The notes under the pieces are model-generated. The model saw only the letters and a list, made by a program, of their open reading frames with translations, was not told the DNA's origin and made no database searches. A stretch of DNA of 45,335 nucleotides from assembly GCA_002491195.1 (NCBI GenBank), contig DKVL01000079.1, positions 1 to 45,335 of the forward strand, given 5' to 3'. The position numbers and the translations under genes are program-made. This document shows, one piece after another, positions 8,803 to 17,378 of this stretch (the first letter of the stretch is position 1; every line of letters begins with the position of its first letter). The DNA comes from Lachnospiraceae bacterium UBA7179. GTDB taxonomy: Bacteria > Bacillota > Clostridia > Lachnospirales > Lachnospiraceae.

Positions 8803-10359
8803 ATGGCTGTATGTCTGAATACTGCGTCAGCGCTGATTTTATATAAGGAGCTTGTCAACGGCGAGTACTTTGTTGACAAGTCGGATATGATTGAAAAAAT
8901 GAACAAACGAATCAGAACGAACACGAAGAATGTCTGTATCACGAAACCGCGCCGTTTTGGGAAGACTTCGATTCTCAATATGCTCGGGGCGTACTATGGA
9001 AAGGCATATGGTTCCAAAGAATTGTTTGATAACTTAAAGATCAGCAAAAGTGACACATATATGTCACATCTAAATAAGTATAATGTCATCAGTTTGAATC
9101 TGAATGACCTGCCCGATGAGGGGAGCACTTATGAAGATTATATTAACCTGATCAGAGGCTCCATTACAGATGACATCAGAGAAGCTTATCCTGAATTGAA
9201 AGATAAAAAATTCCGCAGGATATCGGATTTGCTGTCAGCTACAGGAGAGCAGTTTATCTTTATCATTGACGAATGGGATTATATCTTCAGTCACGGATTA
9301 TTCTGCGAACACCACAGTGAGTTTTTGGAATTTTTGAGAAATCTTCTGAAGGACCGGCCGTATGTGGCATTGACTTATATGACAGGTGTGCTTCCCATTA
9401 AAAAATACAGTACTGGTTCCGCTCTGAATATGTTTAAAGAATATACCATGCTCAAGGATCCCTTTTTTGAGGAGTACTTTGGATTTACGGAAAGAGAGGT
9501 TGAAACCTTATGCGAAAGACAGTCGGCGTTGACAATGGACGAAATCCGGGACTGGTACAATGGTTATCAGACAAGAAGCGGCGAGCGGCTGTATAATCCG
9601 CGGTCAGTTGTGTGTGCGCTGGAGGATGCGACTTGTCAGAGCTACTGGACGCGAACCGGCAGAATGGACGAGGTTTTATTTTTTCTGAAATATAATATTG
9701 GTGAAGTGCGCGATGATGTGATTCAGATGGTAAATGACACGCCTGTCAGAATTAGTATAAATGAAGAGTATTCTGCTGGACAGGAAAGCCCTAAAGACAG
9801 AGAGGAAATCTATTCCGCAATGATTATTTATGGCTTGCTGTCATACCATGATGGAAGCATAAGGATACCAAATAAGGAACTTATGCTGGAGTTTCAGAAG
9901 GCATTAAAGGATGACGATTTTGGCTATGTGGCAGAACTTGTCCGAAATTCCAGCGAGGTGCTAAATGCTACTTTAGCTAAAAAAGGCGATATTGTGGCGT
10001 CCTATCTGCATAATATTCACAACAGCGAACTGCCGATCCTGAAATACAATGATGAAAACAGCTTATCCTGTGTGGTGACGCTTGCTTATCTTGCTGCGCG
10101 GAATCAGTATCGGGTGGAGCGGGAGGAAAAGAGTGGCAAGGGTTATGCGGATTTTATATTTTACCCGAGACAGAAAAATCTTCCAGGTATCATTCTTGAG
10201 TTAAAGGCGGATGATACGCCGGAGGCGGCGATCGCGCAGATTAGGAATAAGGAGTACTGCGAGAAGCTTAGAAAAGAAAAAGTCGAGCGGATTCTTGCTG
10301 TCGGGCTCAGTTATGACACTGGGAAGAAAAAACATCAGTGCGTAATTGAAGATTTATAG
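8803..10359 (+). CDS. AAA-ATPase-like / PD-(D/E)XK nuclease family protein, paralogue 2
   Basis: This is the full-length form (518 residues) of the family at 5379. It shows KPRRFGKT (48-55), the Walker B DEWD (156-159), and the nuclease residues D450 of GKGYAD, E466 and K468 of ELK, with an IAQIRNKEY helix. AGGAGG stands about 6 bases before the ATG, and the gene starts 18 bases after the ProX-type gene, so it is probably in the same transcript. Large blocks are almost the same as in the 5379 protein (AYMTGVLP-like, SALNMF, YNDEN.LSCVVTL), pointing to local duplication. Biological role unknown. Confidence 0.85.
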   Translation: MAVCLNTASALILYKELVNGEYFVDKSDMIEKMNKRIRTNTKNVCITKPRRFGKTSILNMLGAYYGKAYGSKELFDNLKISKSDTYMSHLNKYNVISLNLNDLPDEGSTYEDYINLIRGSITDDIREAYPELKDKKFRRISDLLSATGEQFIFIIDEWDYIFSHGLFCEHHSEFLEFLRNLLKDRPYVALTYMTGVLPIKKYSTGSALNMFKEYTMLKDPFFEEYFGFTEREVETLCERQSALTMDEIRDWYNGYQTRSGERLYNPRSVVCALEDATCQSYWTRTGRMDEVLFFLKYNIGEVRDDVIQMVNDTPVRISINEEYSAGQESPKDREEIYSAMIIYGLLSYHDGSIRIPNKELMLEFQKALKDDDFGYVAELVRNSSEVLNATLAKKGDIVASYLHNIHNSELPILKYNDENSLSCVVTLAYLAARNQYRVEREEKSGKGYADFIFYPRQKNLPGIILELKADDTPEAAIAQIRNKEYCEKLRKEKVERILAVGLSYDTGKKKHQCVIEDL

Positions 10360-10386
10360 AAGAAACAGCAAAAGGGGGTGTTTGAA

Positions 10387-11964
10387 GTGGGACGTTTTTT
10401 AAACGCCGGGAACGAGGCGTTTGCGGAGTTTTCCAGGACACGGTACTTTGTGGATAAGTCGGAATTGATCAACAAGCTGCTGGAAAAGGACATCACGGAA
10501 AAGTTTGTCTGCAACAGCAGGGCGCGGCGGTTCGGGAAGTCCGTGACGGCAGATATGCTGGCCGCGTATTTCAGCAAGGGGGTGGATTCGAGAAGTCTGT
10601 TCGAGCCATTGAAGTGCGTGAAGGATAATTTGTTTCGGGAGAGCATGAACGCGTATGACACCATTTTTGTTGATATTCAGGCGCAGTTCAAAGAGGCGGA
10701 GTTTGAGAACGAGGAGCCGAACACATACATCAGCAGGAATATTGTGAGGGAATTGCAGGAGGAGTACGCGGATATTGATCTCGGGAAAATGTCGCTGATG
10801 AACGCGCTGGCAACGATATACAGCAAGACGGGGAACCGTTTTGTTGTCATTTTCGACGAGTGGGATTATCCGGTCAGAGAACTGGACGAGATGAACCCGG
10901 GGCGGGTGCGCTATGTTGAATTGCTGCGCGGCCTGTTCAAAAACAACGATGCAAAGAAATATATTCGTCTGGCTTATCTCACGGGAATCATGCCGGTTGT
11001 GAGGACAAAGGGACAGTCGGCGATCAACAATTTCAAGGAATACACCATGACGAACACCAGGGACCTGGGGCGTTACATCGGTTTTACGGAGGACGAGGTT
11101 CAGATGCTCTGCGCGAAGTCCGGCGTTGATTTTGAGCAGATGAAATTGTGGTACAACGGATATCTGCTGAGCGGGGAGGCGATGTACAATCCGCTGTCGG
11201 TGCTGAACGCGATCGAGGACAATGTTTTCACACAGTACTGGACGACAACCGGTTCATACGAGGATATTGACGCTTTGATCAGCCGCAATTTCGACGGGCT
11301 GCGCGAGGATATCATCAAGATGCTCTCGGGCAATAGGGTTGCAATCGACGTGTCGGGCGGAAAAAACGATCTGCGCACCTTTGTGAACAAGGACGAGGTG
11401 GTGACGGCATTGATCCATCTGGGATATTTTGCTTATGACGGCAAAACGCAGGAGGCTTATGTGCCGAACAGGGAAATCCAGGCGGTCTTCTACAAATACA
11501 TGAAAAACGACAGGAACGACAACCTGTCACGGTTCATGAAGGCCTCAGAGGAGATTTTAAATGCCGTGCTGGATGGGGATGCGGACGGGGCCGCAAGGCG
11601 GATTCAGGGCGTTCACAACGATTTTGTATCAGGTATCGAGTACAATGATGAAAATTCGCTCGTCTGCACCATCACGATCGCGTTGATTTCCGCTTTCCAG
11701 TATTACCATAAACCAATTCGGGAATTTCCATGTGGCAAGGGTTTTGCCGATATCGTCTATCTGCCGCTGCCCGGGCACGAGAACCGTCCTGTGCTTGTCG
11801 TCGAGTTGAAATGGGACAAAGGAGCGGAGGCGGCCATCGCGCAGATCAAGGATAGGCAGTATCCCGAATCGTTAAGGGGCTACGCCGGTGAAATCCTGCT
11901 GGTGGGCATCGACTACGACAGGAAGACGAAGGAGCATTTGTGCGTCATTGAGCCTTTTTGCTGA
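10387..11964 (+). CDS. AAA-ATPase-like / PD-(D/E)XK nuclease family protein, paralogue 3
   Basis: I chose GTG 10387 (525 residues) because it aligns with the ATG of the close paralogue at 43142 (both give MGRFLN) and because AGGGGG ends 8 bases upstream; GTG 10378 would give three more residues. Motifs: RARRFGKS (45-52), DEWD (157-160), D455 of GKGFAD, E473 and K475 of ELK, then IAQIKDRQYP. Spacing of all motifs matches the 43142 protein. Base use is much richer in G/C at third positions than in that paralogue, so the two have had different histories despite similar proteins. It follows the 8803 gene by 27 bases. Confidence 0.85.
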   Translation: MGRFLNAGNEAFAEFSRTRYFVDKSELINKLLEKDITEKFVCNSRARRFGKSVTADMLAAYFSKGVDSRSLFEPLKCVKDNLFRESMNAYDTIFVDIQAQFKEAEFENEEPNTYISRNIVRELQEEYADIDLGKMSLMNALATIYSKTGNRFVVIFDEWDYPVRELDEMNPGRVRYVELLRGLFKNNDAKKYIRLAYLTGIMPVVRTKGQSAINNFKEYTMTNTRDLGRYIGFTEDEVQMLCAKSGVDFEQMKLWYNGYLLSGEAMYNPLSVLNAIEDNVFTQYWTTTGSYEDIDALISRNFDGLREDIIKMLSGNRVAIDVSGGKNDLRTFVNKDEVVTALIHLGYFAYDGKTQEAYVPNREIQAVFYKYMKNDRNDNLSRFMKASEEILNAVLDGDADGAARRIQGVHNDFVSGIEYNDENSLVCTITIALISAFQYYHKPIREFPCGKGFADIVYLPLPGHENRPVLVVELKWDKGAEAAIAQIKDRQYPESLRGYAGEILLVGIDYDRKTKEHLCVIEPFC

Positions 11965-12185
11965 GGTCTGTATTGCATTGTAGAAAAAGCGACTTCAATA
12001 ATTCTGTGGATGCTTTGAATAGTATGAGTTTTAAATGTATAGGGAATACAATTTCTTTGTTGCAAAAGTCTGCTGAATTGCTTAAATCAGAGGCAAGAGA
12101 ACTCATTGGTCAAGAATATAGTGTTGAGGTAGGTATCTTATTCTTAGATATCAGTGACATGTAATCAATTGTTTAAAGGCTTCTT
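11965..12185 (+). other. Gap before a broken gene, with one short unrecognised ORF
   Basis: The stretch holds a 68-codon frame (11958-12164) starting from TTG inside the nuclease stop region, with no convincing ribosome-binding site and no family I recognise. It directly precedes the 5'-truncated gene at 12186 and is probably debris from the same decay. Confidence 0.3.
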
Positions 12186-12842
12186 ATGTTTGGTGAGGAA
12201 TATCGCATTTTGTATGAATATCCAGAATATTTTTTAGATTATCGCGAGGTGCTTGATCCATCCATACGCTGGACGGATAGAATACAGTCCAGTTCAGGAG
12301 ACTGGACAGGGAATTTATTTGATTTCTTTGTAGCAAGAGGTATTGTTATCAGGAAAGATATGGATAAGATTGTAATAGAGAATCCAGGATATATACGAAC
12401 TGGCAAGGAACAGATGCTAAAAGGTGGAATTTCAGATCCGAGAAATAAGGCGCTGATGAAAATGTTCAATATGATTGGCATCGGAGAGCGTGCGGGGAGT
12501 GGCGTTCCAGATATTTATGCTGTATGGGATCTACAAGGTTGGGAGTCCCCAAGTGTAGAGGAACAATATAATCCTGATCGAACAATTTTAACGCTCACTT
12601 TTATCAAAAAACAAGCAGAAAAAGAAAAGGCAATTGGGAAAGCAGCAAAAACAATTGAAAACAAGAATAGGATTATTACTTTTCTTCAAGAGGCAGGAAG
12701 CAGTAAAGCCGCCGATATTGCGATGCATATTGGACTTAGTTCTGCAAGGACGAGGGTGATTCTTTCGGAGCTGATCGACGAAGGCCGGGTTCAGGCGGAT
12801 GGAAATGGCCGGTCGCGCAGGTATTGTCTGCTGAATTATTGA
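12186..12842 (+). pseudogene. Truncated ATP-binding protein of the AlbA/Schlafen-HATPase_c_4 type, with internal deletion
   Basis: The 218-codon frame resembles the C-terminal half of RecG-like/Schlafen-type transcriptional regulators. The piece RNKALMKMFNMIGIGERAGSG is the HATPase_c_4 glycine motif (residues about 86-105), and residues 155-218 are a winged-helix tail (KAADIAMHIGLSSARTRVIL). The N-terminal AlbA_2 DNA-binding domain is missing. At residues 44-50 the text runs from GNLFDFF straight into RGIVIRKD; in intact family members about 50 residues including the ATP-binding N-box (REAL.N..IHADY) normally stand between these. It is therefore most likely a decayed gene rather than a functional ATPase. 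No good ribosome-binding site is seen at 12186. Confidence 0.7.
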
Positions 12843-12927
12843 AAGGGTAGGATTAAAAAAGCAGGATATTGGAATGTGTTATAGAGAACAGTGATAAAAT
12901 ATTTCAGTACAAAGGAAATAGAGGAAA

Positions 12928-14703
12928 ATGGGAAATTATAATTTTAAGGTGGATTTAAAAGGAATCATACGGCTGTTGAGCGACAATCTGTACTCCAGCG
13001 ACAAGGTTTTTCTGCGGGAGCTTCTGCAGAATGCGGTTGATGCGATCGACGCGCGGAAAAAGGCGGATACTTCCTGCCCGGCGGGAAAGATTACAGTTAC
13101 CTATCGGAGGAAGGCAAAAGGGGCGGAGCTTGTCTTCGCCGATAATGGAATCGGGCTGACGAAGGAGGAAATCCACTCTTTTTTGTCAGTGATCGGGCAG
13201 TCTTCCAAGCGGAATGAGAACATGCGCAGCAGTTTTATCGGGCAGTTTGGCATTGGGCTGTTGTCCTGTTTTCTGGTGGCAAATGAGATCAAGGTTGTCA
13301 CGCGCTCGATTGCGGAGGAAAAGTCGTACCAGTGGGTAGGGAAAAGCGATGGCTCCTATGTGATCACAGAGCCGAAAAAGGTGATAGAGCCGGGAACACA
13401 GGTTTATCTCAAACTTGCCGGTTCCAAGTATGAATTTTTTACAGAGCAGGAAATCGTCAATGATCTGTCGGAGTATGGCTTTTTGTTAAAGACACCTGTA
13501 TTTTTTGATGGGGAGAACCAGAAAAAGATTGTCAATAGCAATTTTATCCCATGGCGTCAGGCATTTCGTATGGCAGACGATATCATGGCGTTTGGCGAGT
13601 TGGTCTTTGAGGAGACATTTTTTGACGTGATTCCGCTGATTGGGGACGATATCAAGGGATATGCCTATATATCCACCCGACAGACCAGCGCGAACACGAC
13701 GATCCGGCACAAGATTTTCCTAAAAAATATGTATGTCACGGATGATGGGCGGGATCTGATTCCCAAGTGGGCCTTTTTTACCCGGTGCATCATTGACATG
13801 GAAGATCTGACGCCGACTGCTTCCAGAGAGGGATTTACGAGAGATGGGAAACTGATGAAGGCAAAGGGAGCGATTGAGAAGTGCATCTTTGATTATTTCG
13901 TCTCTCTGTCACAGTATGATGTGAGAAAGTTAAAACAGATCACACAGATCCACAATGTGGCGATCAAATCGCTGGTGATGGAGAATGAGCAGATCTTCAA
14001 ACTGTTTTTTCCTTTCCTGACTTTTCCAACAAATCAGGGGACGCTGACTGGTTTTCAGATTGTGAATGCGTCGAAGAAAGTGCCGGTTAATTACTGTGTG
14101 GAGGTTGATGATTTCAGGCGGCTCTGTCCATTGGTGGAGGGGACGGGAAGTCTGCTGGTCAACGGCGGTTATATCTATGATGCCAGCATATTGGAGAAGC
14201 TACCGAAATTTTATAAGAATGTCAGGATCGAGGTGTTTGACAACAGTTCTTACGACAATATACTGGCGGATCCCCCCGAAGATTTTGTGGGGGAGATGGA
14301 ATTTTTCCGAACATATGCGGAGCGTGGGCTGGAGAATTTTCACTGCGGCGTCTCGTTCAAGCGGTTCTCTCCGGCTAGTCTGCAGGCGTTGTTTGTGCAG
14401 GGGGAAGATGCGCTGTTTTCGGAAACGATGGACGACAATAGTTTTTCCGGCTTTTTTGAGGGGTTTGACTTTGGGGAAACGGAGGAAACAGAGGACAGGA
14501 ATATGCTGTATCTAAACAGTGAGAACAGCTTTATTCAAAGCCTGTGTCAGGTCCAGGATGCGGAGTTTGCCTGCAATATCATACAGGTTATTTACATACA
14601 GTCCCTGCTGGCAGGGCATTATACACTGGGCGGCGCGGAGATGGAAATCATGAACAAGAGTCTGCAGTGGCTGATGGAATATGCACTTTACGGCAAAAGA
14701 TGA
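12928..14703 (+). CDS. Divergent Hsp90/HtpG-family chaperone
   Basis: The 591-residue protein has the GHKL ATP-binding domain of Hsp90: N-box LLQNAVDAID (N35, D38), DNGIGL (D72-L77) and GQFGIGLLS (105-113), followed by an Hsp90-like middle domain (about 210-400, with SREGF at the family's catalytic-loop region). The C-terminal third (about 400-591) diverges from ordinary HtpG and is shorter, so dimerisation or client contacts may differ. A GAGGAAA site precedes the ATG. The stop is followed 32 bases later by an alpha-helical protein gene. It is probably not the housekeeping HtpG but one of the shorter Hsp90-like proteins found in accessory operons; this is inference from divergence and context. 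Confidence 0.88.
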   Translation: MGNYNFKVDLKGIIRLLSDNLYSSDKVFLRELLQNAVDAIDARKKADTSCPAGKITVTYRRKAKGAELVFADNGIGLTKEEIHSFLSVIGQSSKRNENMRSSFIGQFGIGLLSCFLVANEIKVVTRSIAEEKSYQWVGKSDGSYVITEPKKVIEPGTQVYLKLAGSKYEFFTEQEIVNDLSEYGFLLKTPVFFDGENQKKIVNSNFIPWRQAFRMADDIMAFGELVFEETFFDVIPLIGDDIKGYAYISTRQTSANTTIRHKIFLKNMYVTDDGRDLIPKWAFFTRCIIDMEDLTPTASREGFTRDGKLMKAKGAIEKCIFDYFVSLSQYDVRKLKQITQIHNVAIKSLVMENEQIFKLFFPFLTFPTNQGTLTGFQIVNASKKVPVNYCVEVDDFRRLCPLVEGTGSLLVNGGYIYDASILEKLPKFYKNVRIEVFDNSSYDNILADPPEDFVGEMEFFRTYAERGLENFHCGVSFKRFSPASLQALFVQGEDALFSETMDDNSFSGFFEGFDFGETEETEDRNMLYLNSENSFIQSLCQVQDAEFACNIIQVIYIQSLLAGHYTLGGAEMEIMNKSLQWLMEYALYGKR

Positions 14704-14735
14704 GCAGCCTGGCGATTCATGGGAGGAAAAACGAG

Positions 14736-15938
14736 ATGATGTATAATAAAATAAAGGCGGGTATGATCAGCTCGGAGGAGATCATGAAGCTGGTGGGCAG
14801 GGCGCAGGAGTTGACAAGAGGCGGCTATGATCTGTATGATGAGAATTATAAGCCTCTGTCATCGATTCTCAAGAAGCTATTGAAACTCGCAAAGCAGGAG
14901 CAGGAGTGGTATCTGTATTTTGATACGATAGACAATCTGATGTATCTGGACGGGCGCAACAACAATTATGCGGAGATTGTAAAATATGCGGAAGTTTTTT
15001 ACAAAGACAGTGTACAATATATGGACAGGGAGATTCCCAATTATCCCAATGTCCCTATGGCATATCTGAATATTTGGATCTATGATGAGATTTTTGGTGC
15101 GTATTATCAGTATTATCAGATTGATGACGCCAAGATGGATTTATTTATGAAAAAGTTTGAGAAGGCAGCGCTTCAATATGGCAAAACTTATGTGTACTAT
15201 GAGTGCGAATTGAAGCTGAGTCTCCTCTATCGGGATGCAGACAGGGCAAAGGCAGCAGCGCGGAACTTTTTGATCTATGAAAAGGATATGGAGAGTTGTT
15301 ATGTGTGCGGACATATCCCATATCTTCTCCATTTTCTGCTGGTTGGCCAGGAGCAGAGGGCAGAGGAGCTGATGCTGGATTATATCCATAAAAATATTCC
15401 GAAAAAGCATCTGTGGTGCTATCAGAAATGTCAGAGGGCAGAGCCCGATTCCATGTATCTGAGTGTCATGGGAGTCTGCGTCCGGTGTGGGAAGAGGGAA
15501 AGCTTCCTGCATTTTTACAAAAAATACTGGATGGAACTGCCGCCAGAGACCAGGCTGGATCCGGATGCAGGCGTGTTTCAAAGACTTCTGAACGCCTTTG
15601 ACGGCTGTTTTGGCCAGCTGGACAGCGATCTGGAGCAGGTGTCTGAGGATATTGACGAGGAGAATCAGGACACAACAATAAATAATATGTACGTGTTTCT
15701 GGAGTGGTGGTGTTATTTTACCCTGCTCGACCGAAGCGGCGTGCATATGGTCAAGGCTGTGCTTCCGGAAATGGAAGCGGATGGGACAGGGCAGGTGTCC
15801 ACACAGTCCGTCAGTGATTATATGCAGGAGAAGGCAGATACATATGGTGGGAAATTTGCGCAGGCGAGAAAGCAGTTTGATTATGGGTTTGTGAAAGAGG
15901 CCTACCGGAAGTGTTTTCTGCAGAGTGACAGGATATGA
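14736..15938 (+). CDS. Alpha-helical, TPR-like partner protein of the Hsp90 operon
   Basis: I place the start at ATG 14736 (400 residues) because GGGAGG sits at 14721-14726, after the Hsp90 stop; the frame is open farther upstream but only as a shadow of the Hsp90 gene. The sequence is rich in Tyr, Leu, Glu and Lys and reads as stacked helical hairpins with irregular 35-40-residue periodicity, like tetratricopeptide-type solenoids; no catalytic motif or signal peptide is seen. Two CxxC-like pairs occur (YVCGH and VCVRCGK). Its 3' end overlaps the next gene by 4 bases (ATGA). A helical adaptor next to an Hsp90 suggests a co-chaperone or client-recognition role; this is inference. Confidence 0.65.
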   Translation: MMYNKIKAGMISSEEIMKLVGRAQELTRGGYDLYDENYKPLSSILKKLLKLAKQEQEWYLYFDTIDNLMYLDGRNNNYAEIVKYAEVFYKDSVQYMDREIPNYPNVPMAYLNIWIYDEIFGAYYQYYQIDDAKMDLFMKKFEKAALQYGKTYVYYECELKLSLLYRDADRAKAAARNFLIYEKDMESCYVCGHIPYLLHFLLVGQEQRAEELMLDYIHKNIPKKHLWCYQKCQRAEPDSMYLSVMGVCVRCGKRESFLHFYKKYWMELPPETRLDPDAGVFQRLLNAFDGCFGQLDSDLEQVSEDIDEENQDTTINNMYVFLEWWCYFTLLDRSGVHMVKAVLPEMEADGTGQVSTQSVSDYMQEKADTYGGKFAQARKQFDYGFVKEAYRKCFLQSDRI

Positions 15939-17107
15939 GAAAGTTGTTGAGTGTAATCATAATTATAATGATGTCCTTTATGGTGTCATGCGGCGGCGAA
16001 AGGAACGAGGAAGGATCGACGGAGGTTTTGTGGTCTGTGGAGGAGGATACTGGAACAGAGCTGTCTGAGGAGCAGGAGACAGAGAGCACAGTCATTTCGG
16101 TCATTCCAGAAAAAGAGCGTCCGGCAGTAAAGGGGATCTATGTGACAGGCCCTGTGGCAGGCAGCGAGCGTATGAATGACCTGATTACACTTGTCGATGC
16201 GACGGAGCTCAATACGATGGTGATCGATGTCAAAAATGATAATGGCGAGATCACGTGGAAGATGGAGTCGGGCTCTGTGCTGGAGATGGGAAATGGTGTT
16301 GCGTATATCAGGGATATCGGCGCGCTGATGGAGACCTTGAAGGAGCACGATATTTATACGATCGCAAGGATTGTGTGCTTTAAAGATCCCGTGTTTGCGC
16401 AGAATCATATAGACTGTGCGCTGAGAAAGCCGGATGGCGGCTTTGTGACCGATGCATACGGTCTGGCGTGGGTGAATCCATATGAGGAGGAAGTGTGGGC
16501 GTATCTGACGGAGATTGCGCAGGCGGCGCTTGATGTCGGATTTGACGAGGTACAGTTTGATTATGTCCGTTTTCCAATCGGGGAGGATGCGGACGCGGCA
16601 GATTACAAGGTCGATATGTCCGTTGATACCAAGGAACAGGCGATATCAGGCTTTTTGTCCTATGCCAGCGAACGGATCCATGAAAAGGGCGGCGTGGTCA
16701 CGGCGGATGTGTTTGGCACTGTGATCGACAGTCCGACGGATATCGAGCGCGTCGGACAGGATTATGCGGAGCTTGGGAAGAGGGTGGATGTGCTGAGTCC
16801 TATGGTTTATCCCTCGCACTATGGACCGGGAGTATTTGGGTTTGATGTACCCGACGCGCACCCGTATGACACGGTATATCAGGCGCTTGTGCTGTCGCAG
16901 AAAGTGTTAGGGCAGGACACAGAGGAGGAATGTGCCATAGTGCGCCCATGGCTTCAGGCATTCACGGCGACCTGGGTAAGCGGGCACATTTCCTATGAGG
17001 CAGAGCAGATTCAGCAGCAGATTCAGGCGGTGTATGATGCAGGGTATGAAGAGTGGATCTTATGGAATGCAACCTGTCGGTATCCGATGGAGCTTTTATC
17101 AGAATAA
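15935..17107 (+). CDS. Lipoprotein with putative glycoside-hydrolase (DUF4015, GH13-like) domain
   Basis: Residues 1-19 form a lipoprotein signal peptide (hydrophobic core, FMVSC, C19). After an acidic linker the domain from about residue 62 to 385 follows the DUF4015 pattern: KGIYVTG at the first strand, LNTMVIDVKNDNG, IYTIARIVCFKD, the AWVNPYEEEVW strand, and FDEVQFDYVRFP, then SPMVYPSHY. The family is predicted to be a TIM barrel related to glycoside hydrolases; the Asp of QFDYVRFP and upstream acidic residues are the likely catalytic set. The substrate is not known. The start overlaps the previous stop (ATGA), so it is translationally coupled to the Hsp90 operon although its product is extracellular. 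Confidence 0.85.
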   Translation: MRKLLSVIIIIMMSFMVSCGGERNEEGSTEVLWSVEEDTGTELSEEQETESTVISVIPEKERPAVKGIYVTGPVAGSERMNDLITLVDATELNTMVIDVKNDNGEITWKMESGSVLEMGNGVAYIRDIGALMETLKEHDIYTIARIVCFKDPVFAQNHIDCALRKPDGGFVTDAYGLAWVNPYEEEVWAYLTEIAQAALDVGFDEVQFDYVRFPIGEDADAADYKVDMSVDTKEQAISGFLSYASERIHEKGGVVTADVFGTVIDSPTDIERVGQDYAELGKRVDVLSPMVYPSHYGPGVFGFDVPDAHPYDTVYQALVLSQKVLGQDTEEECAIVRPWLQAFTATWVSGHISYEAEQIQQQIQAVYDAGYEEWILWNATCRYPMELLSE

Positions 17108-17378
17108 TGGATTGCACCAGCTTCGAACTATGATGATCTTCAGGATTGGTTTCCCTACAGACCTTTTTCCTGTTTGGTGGGTACTGTTCCCATCTCTGCC
17201 TTAAAATTGCACACAGGGTGATGAATATGTGTTCTTACTTGCCGGTACTTTTCTATTGTGAAAAAGGGGTATGTCGTGTATACTGTTAGTAGATTAAGTT
17301 TGCTTAGGAATTGTAGGAAAATAAGTGATGCAACTTGCGTAGGATATTTTTCTACAGTTCCTTACTGGGGGTGTAATT
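17108..17378 (+). promoter_or_regulatory. Intergenic region with promoter (17256-17284) and a foldback repeat
   Basis: TTGTGA (17256-17261) and TATACT (17279-17284) with a 17-base spacer form a good promoter for the gene at 17379. A 60-base imperfect inverted repeat follows: 17305-17324 (AGGAATTGTAGGAAAATAAG) pairs with 17343-17363 (ending ACAGTTCCT), placing a hairpin in the 5' leader. The first part of the region holds nothing I recognise. Confidence 0.6.
17305..17364. repeat. Short foldback element, leader of paralogue 4
   Basis: The left arm at 17305 and the right arm ending at 17364 (TTTTTCTACAGTTCCTTA) are inverted copies with about three mismatches. The right arm is the same sequence that stands at 5172-5187 and, with one change, at 45263-45278. 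Confidence 0.6.

Noticed and set aside
14544..14735. N-terminal extension of the helical partner protein into the Hsp90 gene
   Set aside because: The extension overlaps conserved Hsp90 coding sequence and lacks a start signal; ATG 14736 has GGGAGG.
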